Origin: Alphaproteobacteria bacterium
GTDB lineage: Bacteria; Pseudomonadota; Alphaproteobacteria; Caulobacterales; Parvularculaceae
Reading direction: 5' to 3'
DNA: 64,000 nucleotides
Assembly: GCA_030433215.1 (NCBI GenBank)
Contig: JAUIMC010000001.1
Span: forward strand, 62,001 to 126,000
The notes under the pieces are model-generated. The model was not told where the DNA came from, searched no databases, and was given only the letters and a program-made list of their open reading frames with translations. Below are positions 35,465 through 43,812 of the stretch, one piece after another. Numbering within the stretch: position 1 is the stretch's first letter; every line of letters begins with the position of its first letter. A program made the translations under genes and the position numbers.

Positions 35465-35992
35465 ATGCCCGCCAGAGCCTATCGCGTCCTTGCCGGATTG
35501 TCCCTCGCCCTCGCCGCCGCCTGCGGCGAGAAGCCCGAAGCGCGCACGCTCCTCGACGCGGCGGAAATCTACGCTGAGCATGAGATGCTTTTCGAGTCGA
35601 TACGCGGCGCCTATCCCGGCCCCTATGAAACCTTCACGCGCATCCCGCCCCGGGACCCCGCCGATGAAACACGCGAGAGCCGCGAATTCATGAAGGCGTT
35701 GGAGAAATCGATCCCGGTCGACTATGTGGATTTCTTCCCCATCGGCGAGGACATGGGCGACGAGCTCGACGTCGTCCTGAACCGGTATGGCGAGGGCGAT
35801 GAATGGCGCACCATAAGCATCATCTATTTCAGCGCGCCCATGGACTTCGTCGACAGCCATCCAAATGTCCGGATGTTCGAGACATGCGATCAACGCGCCC
35901 TGGACTGGCTTGAGGGCGCTCACGAGCCCGGTCCTTACGCAGCCTTCTGCCGGATCAACGAGTCCTGGCACGCTTACCAGCGGGTCGACTAG
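35465..35992 (+). CDS. Putative lipoprotein, unknown function
   Basis: A 175-residue protein whose N terminus MPARAYRVLAGLSLALAAAC fits a lipoprotein signal with the lipid cysteine near residue 20. The mature part is acidic, with aromatic segments (FTRIPPRDPADETR, DFFPIGEDMGDELDVVLNRYG). I recognise no domain. SD GGGAGG before the ATG. It is divergent from rho and converges on hemJ, with a 6-bp gap. Confidence 0.7.
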   Translation: MPARAYRVLAGLSLALAAACGEKPEARTLLDAAEIYAEHEMLFESIRGAYPGPYETFTRIPPRDPADETRESREFMKALEKSIPVDYVDFFPIGEDMGDELDVVLNRYGEGDEWRTISIIYFSAPMDFVDSHPNVRMFETCDQRALDWLEGAHEPGPYAAFCRINESWHAYQRVD

Positions 35993-35998
35993 AGCCCC

Positions 35999-36445
35999 TC
36001 AGAAGGGTTTGACGATCACCATGACGACGATGACGGTCATGGCGAGGAAGGGAACCTCGTTCATGATGCGCCAGAACTTCTCGCTGCGCGGCCGCTCGCC
36101 CTTTTCGAATTTCCGGCGCGATGAAGAGTAAAACCCGTGGATGGCCGAAACCGCGACCAAGAGCGCGAGTTTCACATGGAACCATCCCTGGCTCAGGATC
36201 GCGGGATTGGCGACCAGCATCAAAATGCCGAGGACCCAGACAAGGACCATCGAAGGATTGATGATCCCCTTCAACAGCCGGCGCTGCATCTGGATGAAAT
36301 AGCGCTCCGCCTCGCCGCCCTTTTCCGACTGGTGCTGGTACACGAACAGCCGCGGCAGATACATCATGCCGGCCATCCAGGCGATCACCATGATCAGGTG
36401 GACCGACTTCAGCCACAGATAAATCCCGGACAGAAATTCCGCCAT
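35999..36445 (-). CDS. hemJ: Protoporphyrinogen oxidase HemJ
   Basis: A 148-residue four-helix membrane protein of the HemJ family, the oxygen-independent protoporphyrinogen IX oxidase of many Alphaproteobacteria. The conserved start has LWLKSVHLIMVIAWMAGMMYLPRLFVYQ, with the invariant histidine in KSVHL, then QMQRRLLKGIINPSM and FHVKLALL. It overlaps the hemE stop by one base and is co-transcribed with it. Confidence 0.95.
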   Translation of the reverse strand: MAEFLSGIYLWLKSVHLIMVIAWMAGMMYLPRLFVYQHQSEKGGEAERYFIQMQRRLLKGIINPSMVLVWVLGILMLVANPAILSQGWFHVKLALLVAVSAIHGFYSSSRRKFEKGERPRSEKFWRIMNEVPFLAMTVIVVMVIVKPF

Positions 36446-37479
36446 CAGCCGTTCCTACGCACGAATTCCACAAGCCGCGCCACATTCTCAGGCGGCGTTT
36501 GCGGCGTGAACCCATGCCCCAGATTGAAAATATAGGGAACGTCGTGAAAGAGCTTCAGATAGACATCCGCCGCCTCTTCCATGGGTTTGCCGCCCGGTAT
36601 GACCAGCAACGGATCGAGCCCGCCCTGCACAACGACGCGCTCGCCGAGATTGCCGCGCGCCCAGCCGGGATCCATGGCGTAGTCGATGCCGACGCCGTCG
36701 CAGCCCTGTAACAGCGCATATTCCGTCGCCTTCTCGCCGACCCCTTTGGGGAAAAGGATCACCGGCACGCCGGGCCGTTCTTTTTTGATCGCCCGGGAAA
36801 TCCTGTCGAGCGGTCTTACCGACACCGCATCGAGCACCGGCCAGGGCAGACCGCTCGCCCAGGTGTCGAAAAGCTGCACCGCATCCGCGCCCGCATCGAT
36901 CTGCGCGATCAGATAGTCGATGGTCTTGTCCGCAAGCACGTCGATGAGCCCGGTCACAAAGTCCGGCTCCTCGTAAAGGCGCTGACGCAAGACGCCGGGA
37001 TCCTTCATGGGCCCGCCCGCCATCATGTAGGTCGCCACCGTCCACGGCGCGCCGGCGAAACCGATCAGCGCCTTGTCGTCGGAAAGCGCCGCTTTGGTTT
37101 TCGCGACAGTCTCGAACACGGGCGCCAGCGTCCCCAGAACATCTTGGTCCCGAAAGCGTTTAACATCCTCAAGGGTTATAAGGGGGTCCAGCTTCGGTCC
37201 TTCATTCTCAACAAAAGCGAGATTCTGTCCGAGCGCATGGGGGATCAACAGAATATCGGCGAACAGGATCGCCGCGTCGAGGTCGAAACGGCGCACCGGT
37301 TGCAAGGTCACTTCGCTCGCCAGCGCCGGATCGAAACACAGATCGAGAAAGGATCCGGCTTTCGCTCTCAGCTCGCGATATTCGGGAAGGTAGCGTCCTG
37401 CCTGACGCATGAACCAGATCGGGGGAGAGGAGAAGACTTCTCCTTCAAAGACCCTTTTGAATTTCGAAGAGGTGGTCAT
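36445..37479 (-). CDS. hemE: Uroporphyrinogen decarboxylase
   Basis: A 344-residue decarboxylase converting uroporphyrinogen III to coproporphyrinogen III. Hallmarks are PPIWFMRQAGRYLPEYR (conserved MRQAGR), AAILFADILLIPHALGQ, GFAGAPWTVATYM (G-x-P-W-T) and FNLGHGFTPQTPP at the C terminus. It runs away from the origin; its promoter region overlaps the origin in this lineage, as in Caulobacter. Confidence 0.97.
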   Translation of the reverse strand: MTTSSKFKRVFEGEVFSSPPIWFMRQAGRYLPEYRELRAKAGSFLDLCFDPALASEVTLQPVRRFDLDAAILFADILLIPHALGQNLAFVENEGPKLDPLITLEDVKRFRDQDVLGTLAPVFETVAKTKAALSDDKALIGFAGAPWTVATYMMAGGPMKDPGVLRQRLYEEPDFVTGLIDVLADKTIDYLIAQIDAGADAVQLFDTWASGLPWPVLDAVSVRPLDRISRAIKKERPGVPVILFPKGVGEKATEYALLQGCDGVGIDYAMDPGWARGNLGERVVVQGGLDPLLVIPGGKPMEEAADVYLKLFHDVPYIFNLGHGFTPQTPPENVARLVEFVRRNG

Positions 37480-37880
37480 GAGACGTCCAAAGGGTCCTTC
37501 TTAATCTTCTATAAAGGATTCTTAATAAAGGGTTAATATGAAGAGTCAGGCGGGAAGCCGGGGAAAAAGGCGAGGCGGGGAGTCATCCTTCATGTTTGCG
37601 GGAAACCCCCACAGGAATTTCCCAAAAACTATCCGGGGGAATAAAACGTCCGGCGCATGTTGAAAAGCCCTCGAACCCGGCTAATCCCCGCCGGAGATTT
37701 TCACATGGGACTCCTCAAAACCGGATTTTTCCCGGAAGGCGCTCCGATCCGGGGATGAGAGTATGACCAGACGACTTTTTCAGGTAGGGCTGGGCGCCGA
37801 ACCGGTATGACTCGGAGGTTTTGCGGAGGGAGAAAAACGGGGTCGGCAAATGCCCGGACTTTCCCCTATAATTCCACAGG
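37480..37880. other. oriC: Predicted chromosomal replication origin
   Basis: The 400-bp gap between hemE and the DUF299/PPSR-type gene is the known origin site in Caulobacter (Cori) and Rickettsia. Directly visible are a TTAA-N7-TTAA CtrA box, five GANTC sites (37517, 37543, 37580, 37709 and 37809), an AT-rich hemE-proximal strip (37501-37545) and repeated ATCCGGGG(G)A units (37631, 37747). No perfect TTATCCACA DnaA box is present; the nearest is a relaxed one, ATTTTCACA at 37697-37705, and AATTCCACA at 37870-37878. The gap has no credible gene. Confidence 0.78.
37522..37536. promoter_or_regulatory. CtrA-binding box in the origin
   Basis: TTAATAAAGGGTTAA, an exact TTAA-N7-TTAA full CtrA site, 43 bp upstream of the hemE start codon. 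In Caulobacter such sites silence the origin and control hemE. Confidence 0.75.
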
Positions 37881-38759
37881 ATGAGCGAGCTTAAGGCGCA
37901 TAACGACGAAGAGGCGGGGACGGCGAGAAAACGCATGCCCCTCGCCACCTATTTTCACGTGCATCTCGTCTCGGATTCCACAGGCGAGACCTTGAACGCC
38001 ATGCTCAAGGCCACGGCTTCTCAGTTCGCCGCCGCGAAACCGCTTGAACATATCTATGCGCTGATCCGTTCGCGCGCGCAGATGGAGAAAACCCTCGCTG
38101 AGATCGAGGCTTCGCCCGGCCTCGTCCTTTATACGGTGATCAATCCGGAGCTACGCCGGCTCTTGGAAATCCGCTGCAGCGAACTTCAGACTCCGGCGAT
38201 CTCGGTGCTGGACCCGCTCCTGAACGCCTTCACCGATTATCTCGGGCTTGAACAGTCCCTGCGGCCCGGCGCCCAGCACGAGCTTAACGACGCCTATTTC
38301 AAACGCATCGCAGCGCTCGACTATACGCTGTCCCATGATGACGGGCAGATGGTGTGGGATCTCGAACCCGCCGACGTGGTGCTGGTCGGGGTCAGCCGCA
38401 CCTCGAAAACCCCGACCTGCATGTATCTGGCGAACCGCGGGGTGAAGGCGGCGAATGTGCCGCTGGTCCCGACCTCCGACCCGCCGCCGGAACTTTTCAA
38501 CCTTCGAAAGCCGCTGGTCGTCGGCCTGGTGGCGAGCCCGGAACGGCTGGCGCAGATCCGCCAGTCGCGCATCGGCGGCATGAACGCCGAAGGCGCGGCC
38601 GAGGAATATTCCGATCTCGATCTCATCCGGCAGGAAGTCCTCAAGGCCAAGCGCATGTTTGCGAAACATCGCTGGCCGATGATCGACGTCACGCGCAAAT
38701 CGGTGGAGGAAACCGCCGCGGCGATTCTCACGAAACTTTCCGCCCGCCAAAACCAATAG
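37881..38759 (+). CDS. ppsR: Pyruvate,phosphate dikinase regulatory protein (PPSR/PDRP, DUF299)
   Basis: A 292-residue bifunctional kinase/pyrophosphorylase of the DUF299 family that reversibly modifies PEP synthase or pyruvate,phosphate dikinase. Motifs are FHVHLVSDSTGETLNAM near the N terminus, LVGVSRTSKTPTCMYLANRGVKAANVPLVP (P-loop-like GVSRTSKTP) and VTRKSVEETAAAIL at the end. It is the RP001-type neighbour that defines the right side of the origin. A shorter start is possible, as the first ~20 residues are polar. Confidence 0.92.
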   Translation: MSELKAHNDEEAGTARKRMPLATYFHVHLVSDSTGETLNAMLKATASQFAAAKPLEHIYALIRSRAQMEKTLAEIEASPGLVLYTVINPELRRLLEIRCSELQTPAISVLDPLLNAFTDYLGLEQSLRPGAQHELNDAYFKRIAALDYTLSHDDGQMVWDLEPADVVLVGVSRTSKTPTCMYLANRGVKAANVPLVPTSDPPPELFNLRKPLVVGLVASPERLAQIRQSRIGGMNAEGAAEEYSDLDLIRQEVLKAKRMFAKHRWPMIDVTRKSVEETAAAILTKLSARQNQ

Positions 38760-38791
38760 CCAGAACCAGTAAAAGAACCGGTAGAGACTTC

Positions 38792-39394
38792 ATGGCATTG
38801 CCCCCGCGCATTATCCTCGCTTCCGGCAGCGTCATCCGCCGCGACATCCTGACCGGCGCGGGCGTCCCCTTCGAGGTGGTGAAGCCCGATGTCGACGAAG
38901 GCGTCATCAAGGAAGAAGGCGCGCGCGAAGGGCTTGATCTCGAAACCCTCGCCATGCGGTTGGCGGAAGCGAAATGCCTCGACATCGCCGCGAAGACCGA
39001 CGCGATCGTGATCGGCTCCGACCAGATCATGGAGTTTCAGGGCCGCGCCTATGACAAGCCGGCGAGCATGGAAGAAGCGCGCGGCCGCCTCCTCGCCATA
39101 AAAGACGCGGCGCATACCCTCATCAACGCCGTCGCGGTCGCCCGGGACGGCCGGATCATCTGGCGCAATCTCGACCGCCCGAAACTGTTCATGCGGAACT
39201 ACAGCGCCGACGAACTCGACGCCTATCTCGCCGTCGCGGGCCCGGAAATTCTCCATTCCGTCGGCGCCTATCAGATCGAAAAGCTGGGCGCGCGCCTTTT
39301 CGAGCGGATCGAGGGCGACCATTACGCCGTGCTCGGCCTGTCGCTGTTTCCGCTGCTCGATCTTCTGCGCCGGGAAGGAGCGCTGCCCTTCTGA
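38792..39394 (+). CDS. maf: Maf-family nucleoside triphosphate pyrophosphatase
   Basis: A 200-residue Maf/YceF-type NTP pyrophosphatase that removes modified nucleotides. The signature is IILASGSVIRRDILTGAGVPF; the family usually has S-x-R-R, which is seen here as SVIRR. DAIVIGSDQIMEFQGRAYDKP carries the catalytic aspartate, and SVGAYQIEKLGARLFERIEGD is typical of the YceF-like group. It overlaps aroE by one base (TGATG). Confidence 0.93.
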   Translation: MALPPRIILASGSVIRRDILTGAGVPFEVVKPDVDEGVIKEEGAREGLDLETLAMRLAEAKCLDIAAKTDAIVIGSDQIMEFQGRAYDKPASMEEARGRLLAIKDAAHTLINAVAVARDGRIIWRNLDRPKLFMRNYSADELDAYLAVAGPEILHSVGAYQIEKLGARLFERIEGDHYAVLGLSLFPLLDLLRREGALPF

Positions 39395-40245
39395 TGGCTG
39401 AAGACAACCATAAAGCCCCCACCCTTGCCGGCGTTGTCGGCTGGCCGGTCGCCCATTCCCTGTCGCCGTTCATTCACAACACATGGGCGAAGCGCGCGGG
39501 CGTCAACGGCTATTATGTGCCGATTCCTGTCGCGCCGGATTATAATGATTTCGCTGTCGCCATGGACGCGCTGAAGACGCTGGGTTTTGCGGGCGTCAAT
39601 GTCACGATCCCGCATAAGGAACATGCGCTGCGTTACGCCAGCCAGGCGAGCGACGCCGCACGCAAGGCGGGCGCGGCGAACATGCTGACTTTCGGCGAGA
39701 AAAGTTTCGCGGACAATTCCGACATCACAGGCTTCGCCGAAGCCGTAGGGGCGCGTTCTTCCGCTCCCGGTAAAACCGCCCTTGTGCTCGGGGCCGGCGG
39801 CGCGGCGCGCGGGATCGTGCTGGCGCTCCAGCATCTCGGCGTGAAAGAGATCGCCGTCGCCAACCGCACCCGCGCAAAGTCCGAGGCGCTGGCGAAAGCC
39901 TTCGGCCTTACGGTCGCCGACTGGGAAGACCGCGGCAAAGCCCTTGAAAAGATTGACCTTCTCGTCAACACGACAAGTCTCGGCATGACCGGCCAGCCGC
40001 CGCTGGAGATCGACCTTGCGGGGCTTAAAGCCTCAGCGCTCGTCGCCGACATTGTCTATGCGCCGCTGGAAACGCCGCTTTTGAAGGCCGCCAAAGCAAA
40101 AGGCCATGACACGGTCGACGGTCTCGCCATGCTGATGCATCAGGCTGTTCCCGGGTTCAAAACATGGTTCGGGGCGGACGCCGCGGTGGATGCAGATTTG
40201 CGCGCGGTTCTCCTTGAGGAACTGAAAAGAAGGGGCGGCGCATGA
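39394..40245 (+). CDS. aroE: Shikimate 5-dehydrogenase
   Basis: A 283-residue NADP-dependent enzyme of aromatic amino-acid synthesis. The substrate domain has VAHSLSPFIHNTWAKRAG and GFAGVNVTIPHKEHAL with the catalytic lysine in PHKE. The Rossmann loop is VLGAGGAARGIVLAL near residue 128, followed by NRTRAKSEALA, and DGLAMLMHQAVPGFKTWFG near the end. Overlaps maf and coaE by a few bases, so the four genes from ppsR look operonic. Confidence 0.96.
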   Translation: MAEDNHKAPTLAGVVGWPVAHSLSPFIHNTWAKRAGVNGYYVPIPVAPDYNDFAVAMDALKTLGFAGVNVTIPHKEHALRYASQASDAARKAGAANMLTFGEKSFADNSDITGFAEAVGARSSAPGKTALVLGAGGAARGIVLALQHLGVKEIAVANRTRAKSEALAKAFGLTVADWEDRGKALEKIDLLVNTTSLGMTGQPPLEIDLAGLKASALVADIVYAPLETPLLKAAKAKGHDTVDGLAMLMHQAVPGFKTWFGADAAVDADLRAVLLEELKRRGGA

Positions 40246-40844
40246 TCCGCATCGGGCTTACCGGCTCCATCGGCATGGGCAAGTCCACCGTGCTCGAGAT
40301 GTTCGCCGACTTCGGCGCCGCGACCTGGAACGCCGACGATGCGGTGCACCGCCTATATGAACAAGGCGGCGCCGCCGTCCCGTTTATCGAAAAGGAATTT
40401 CCGGACGCGGTCAAAGACGGCGCGGTCGATCGCGCGGCGCTTGCAAAACTTGTTCTTGGCGATGACGGCGCGGTCAAAAAACTCGAAGCCATCGTTCATC
40501 CGCTGGTCGGCGAAGACCGCGAAGCGTTTTTGGCCGCCGCGGAAAAGGCCGGCGTCGATCTCGCCGTGCTCGACATTCCCCTGCTTTATGAAAACGGCGC
40601 GGAAAAGTTTTTCGACGCGACCATCGTCGTCAGCACGCCTGCGGACGTGCAGAAGAAACGCGTCCTCGGTCGCCCCGGTATGTCGGAAGAAAAATTTGAG
40701 GCGATCCTGAAGCTGCAAATGCCGGATGCGGAAAAACGTCAGCGGGCGGACTATATCATCGACACCGGTCTCCCGCTCGATGGAACAAGGGGCCAGGTCG
40801 ACGCCGCCTACGCTGACATTCTCAGAAAGTTTTCAAAGGCTTAG
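40242..40844 (+). CDS. coaE: Dephospho-CoA kinase
   Basis: A 200-residue P-loop kinase for the last step of CoA synthesis. GLTGSIGMGKSTV is the Walker A, NADDAVHRLYEQGG the acceptor site, DIPLLYENGAEKFFD the conserved DxPLL[YF]E motif, and RADYIIDTG the C-terminal motif. In Caulobacter dnaQ follows; here a leftward sugar/nucleoside kinase gene follows instead, overlapping by 4 bp. Confidence 0.95.
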   Translation: MIRIGLTGSIGMGKSTVLEMFADFGAATWNADDAVHRLYEQGGAAVPFIEKEFPDAVKDGAVDRAALAKLVLGDDGAVKKLEAIVHPLVGEDREAFLAAAEKAGVDLAVLDIPLLYENGAEKFFDATIVVSTPADVQKKRVLGRPGMSEEKFEAILKLQMPDAEKRQRADYIIDTGLPLDGTRGQVDAAYADILRKFSKA

Positions 40845-41842
40845 AGCAGGCCCGCCTTTTGCGCGAGGGCTTTCAGCGGCTGTTCGGGGCGCGCGCCCAC
40901 ATGGCTGATCACTTCGCTCGCCGCGATGGAGCCGAGCCCGCCGGCGCGGGCGAGATCGTAGCCCTGGGCAAGCCCGTAGAGCAGGCCTGCTGCATAAGCA
41001 TCGCCGGCGCCGGTCGTGTCTTCGAGCTGCGGCGGCGTCACGGCCGAGACCTCGACAATGTCGCCGTCGCGCGGGATCAGGACCGAGCCCTTTTCCGACA
41101 TGGTGACGGCGGTCAGCGCGCACATGCCGCGCGCCTTGTCGGCGATGACCTTGATGTCGTCAGAACCGAACAGCGCCTTCGCCTCGTCGTCATTGGCGAG
41201 CAGGATGTCGATATGATCGGGGATGAATTTCTGCAGCGTGTCGAACTGGCGCTCGACGCAGCTAGCATCGGAAAGCGTCAGCGCAGAGCGCTTGCCCTCG
41301 CGTTTGGCGATCGCGCAGGCGCGCGCAAAAGCTTCTCGCGCATCGGGCTGTTCGAAGAGATAGCCCTCGAAAAATGTGATGGCGGCGCGGGCGACCTGGC
41401 TTTCGTCGATATCGTCGGCGCAGATAAGCCCCGCCGACCCGAGAAAGGTCATCATGGAGCGCTGGGCGTCCGGCGTCACATTGACGAGGCAGCGGCCGGT
41501 GCCGGGCCCGTCGCCTTCAAGCGGCTTGGTGTCGAACTCGACGCCGAGCGCGCGCAGGTCGTGGCGGAAAATATCGCCGAGCGCGTCCGCGGAGACCTTG
41601 CCCACGAAGCCGCCCTTGCCGCCGAGCGAGGCGATGCAGGCGATGGAGTTCGCCGCCGAGCCGCCGGAGACTTCGACGCCCGCGGCCATGTCTTCGTAAA
41701 TCGCTTTCGCCTGGGCCTCGTCGATGAGGAGCATGCCGCCTTTCGGGATGTCGTGGGTTTTCAAAAAGGCGTCGTCGGCTTTGGCGAGAACGTCGACAAT
41801 GGCGTTGCCGACGCCGATTACGTCGAGTGCGGCGTCTGTCAT
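40841..41842 (-). CDS. PfkB-family (adenosine kinase-like) carbohydrate kinase
   Basis: A 333-residue ribokinase-like kinase. The N-terminal VIGVGNAIVDVLAK opening is that of adenosine kinase-like members, SGGSAANSIACIASLGGKGGFVGKV is PfkB signature 1, and DTTGAGDAYAAGLLYGL is signature 2, with the catalytic aspartate. LLANDDEAKALFG supports a nucleoside or sugar substrate. Alphaproteobacterial homologues are usually annotated adenosine kinase; the substrate is not proven by sequence. Confidence 0.9.
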   Translation of the reverse strand: MTDAALDVIGVGNAIVDVLAKADDAFLKTHDIPKGGMLLIDEAQAKAIYEDMAAGVEVSGGSAANSIACIASLGGKGGFVGKVSADALGDIFRHDLRALGVEFDTKPLEGDGPGTGRCLVNVTPDAQRSMMTFLGSAGLICADDIDESQVARAAITFFEGYLFEQPDAREAFARACAIAKREGKRSALTLSDASCVERQFDTLQKFIPDHIDILLANDDEAKALFGSDDIKVIADKARGMCALTAVTMSEKGSVLIPRDGDIVEVSAVTPPQLEDTTGAGDAYAAGLLYGLAQGYDLARAGGLGSIAASEVISHVGARPEQPLKALAQKAGLL

Positions 41843-42021
41843 TTGCTATCCTTCGTGGTCAGCTTCGGCTCAAAAATTCATGAAAGGGGAGGCTTATAGG
41901 AAGGGCGCGGGGGAGAAGCAAGGCGAGGCGGCTTTTCGCTTTATTAATCTGCTCGCGCTTGAGTTGAATTCCCGGCGCCTCTAACGTCCGGCGCCTGTTT
42001 ATAGAGGATTTACGGGGTCTT

Positions 42022-42381
42022 ATGCGCTTCGCCCATTACGCTCTTTTCGGCCTTCTTTCGCTTGCTGCGGCCTGCGCCACGACGCCGGAAAGCGCCGAGG
42101 CGCCGCCTGCGCCCGCGCCGCAACCGGCGGCGCCGGTTTACGTGCTCGCCGACATTCTGGGCGCGCGCGCGGCAAGTGTTGACGATATGTTCGGGGCGCC
42201 GGCGCTGACGCGAAAAGAAGGCGCGGGCGAATATCGCCGCTATGCGCTGACCACCTGCACCCTCATTCTTATTCTGTACCCGGATGAAACCGGCGTGTCG
42301 AAAGTCGCCCATGTGGATGCGACCGCGACCCATTCCGAAGGCGAAAAGCCCGACCTCGAAGCGTGCCTCGCGGCGGGTTAA
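42022..42381 (+). CDS. Small lipoprotein, unknown function
   Basis: A 119-residue protein with signal FALFGLLSLAAAC-type sequence (lipobox LAAAC, cysteine near 18), followed by a Pro/Ala linker (about 22-40) and a compact domain (YVLADILGARAASVDDMFG, TTCTLILILYPDE). Unrecognised family. It overlaps the 3' end of the AmpG-like gene by 4 bp. SD GAGG-like sequence upstream is weak. Confidence 0.7.
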   Translation: MRFAHYALFGLLSLAAACATTPESAEAPPAPAPQPAAPVYVLADILGARAASVDDMFGAPALTRKEGAGEYRRYALTTCTLILILYPDETGVSKVAHVDATATHSEGEKPDLEACLAAG

Positions 42382-43757
42382 TCGGCGGCTTCGAGCTCGG
42401 CGGAGGCCTGTTTGCGGTCGAGGGTAAAGCGTTCTTCGGAATATTTCAGGAAGAAGACGAGGATCGCCGCCGGGATCCCGATAATCGCCGTCACCGCGAA
42501 GAACCAGGCGAAGCCGAGCCCCTCCACCATGAAGCCTGAAAACCCGCCGACGAATTTGCCGGGCAGGGCGTAGAACGAACTGAAAAGCGCATATTGCGTG
42601 GCCGTGAAGGCGGTGTTCGTCAGGCTTGACATATAGGCGATGAGGATCGTGCCCGCGGCGCCATAGGCGATGTTGTCGATGACCACCGCAAAAGCGAGCC
42701 CGCCCGTCGTCGCGTCGGAAAGCGCCAGCCAGCTATAGATAAGATTGGTCAGCGACTGCGCGAGAACGCCGATCAGCAAGCTCCATTTGAAAGGCAGGCG
42801 CGCCACCACAAGCCCGCCGACAAAGACGCCGCCCAGCGTTGCAAACAGCCCGATGCCGGAGCGGATCGCGCCGATCGTCGTCTTGTCATAGCCAAGCTCG
42901 ATATAAAGCGGACCCGTCATGTAGCCCATCAGGAAGTCCGGCACCCGGAAAAGCGCGATGAAGAGCAGAATGACGAGCGCGTGAACGCCATAGCGCTCGA
43001 AGAAGTCGCGAAACGGGCCGATAACCGATTTGGAAATCGTCTCGCCCAGCGGCGCGCTTTCCGGCGGGACGTATTCGCGCACTTCGACCTTCGGGGCGAA
43101 GATCGCGGTTAAAAAACCGACGCCCATAAGCAGCGCCATGAACTGGTAGGCGGCGGACCAGTTCACATAATCGGCGACGATGAGCGCGCCGGCGCCCGCC
43201 ACCATGATCGCGACGCGATAGCCATATTGATACATCGCCGCCATGACGCCCTGCTCCTCGTCGGTCGCGGCTTCGATGCGCCAGGCGTCGATGGCGATGT
43301 CTTGCGTCGCTGCGGCGAAGGCGAGCCCCACGGCGATGGCCGCGACGACGAGAAGATTGCCTTGCGGGTCGGCGGCGGACATGGCGATCAGCGCCACGGC
43401 GACGCCGATCTGCGCCGCCGCCATCCAGGCGCGCCGGCGGCCGACGAATTTTTCGAGCAGCGGCACAGGCGCGCGATCGACCACCGGCGCCCAGAGGAAT
43501 TTCAGGGTGAAGGCGAAGCCGGTCCACGCGAACAGCCCGATCTCTCCCTTTTCCACCCCGGCTTCGGCGAGCCAGAGCGAAAGGTTCTGATAGATCATGT
43601 AGAACGGCAGGCCCGACGAAAAACCGAGCAGCAGCATGACGATGCTGCGTGCGCGCAAATAGGCGGAAAGCGAACCGAGCAGGGTTTTGCTCCCGCTTTT
43701 CGAGTCCGGGGACGGGTCGGTTTGCTCGGCGGCGTTGGGGGGCGCGTCTTGTGTCAT
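42378..43757 (-). CDS. AmpG-like MFS transporter
   Basis: A 459-residue membrane protein with about 12-13 hydrophobic helices. LLGFSSGLPFYMIYQNLSLWLAEAGV, FLWAPVVDRAPVP and AATQDIAIDAWRIE are the characteristic conserved segments of the AmpG family, which imports anhydromuropeptides for peptidoglycan recycling. Acetyl-CoA transporters share the fold, but the DxAxDxW segment fits AmpG-like proteins. No beta-lactamase gene is nearby. Confidence 0.88.
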   Translation of the reverse strand: MTQDAPPNAAEQTDPSPDSKSGSKTLLGSLSAYLRARSIVMLLLGFSSGLPFYMIYQNLSLWLAEAGVEKGEIGLFAWTGFAFTLKFLWAPVVDRAPVPLLEKFVGRRRAWMAAAQIGVAVALIAMSAADPQGNLLVVAAIAVGLAFAAATQDIAIDAWRIEAATDEEQGVMAAMYQYGYRVAIMVAGAGALIVADYVNWSAAYQFMALLMGVGFLTAIFAPKVEVREYVPPESAPLGETISKSVIGPFRDFFERYGVHALVILLFIALFRVPDFLMGYMTGPLYIELGYDKTTIGAIRSGIGLFATLGGVFVGGLVVARLPFKWSLLIGVLAQSLTNLIYSWLALSDATTGGLAFAVVIDNIAYGAAGTILIAYMSSLTNTAFTATQYALFSSFYALPGKFVGGFSGFMVEGLGFAWFFAVTAIIGIPAAILVFFLKYSEERFTLDRKQASAELEAAD

Positions 43758-43812
43758 GGGCGCGGACGCTAGTCGCGTTTTCCGGCTAAAGAAAGGCGAG
43801 GGACCTGCACGG

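Noticed and set aside
36160-36180. TTTCACATGGAACC as an eighth parS site in hemJ
   Set aside because: The central CACGTG is changed to CACATG and the flanks are not symmetrical.
37600-37880. Classical DnaA boxes (TTATCCACA) in the origin
   Set aside because: Read on both strands; no perfect match, only weak ones (ATTTTCACA, AATTCCACA), so they are mentioned but not listed as sites.
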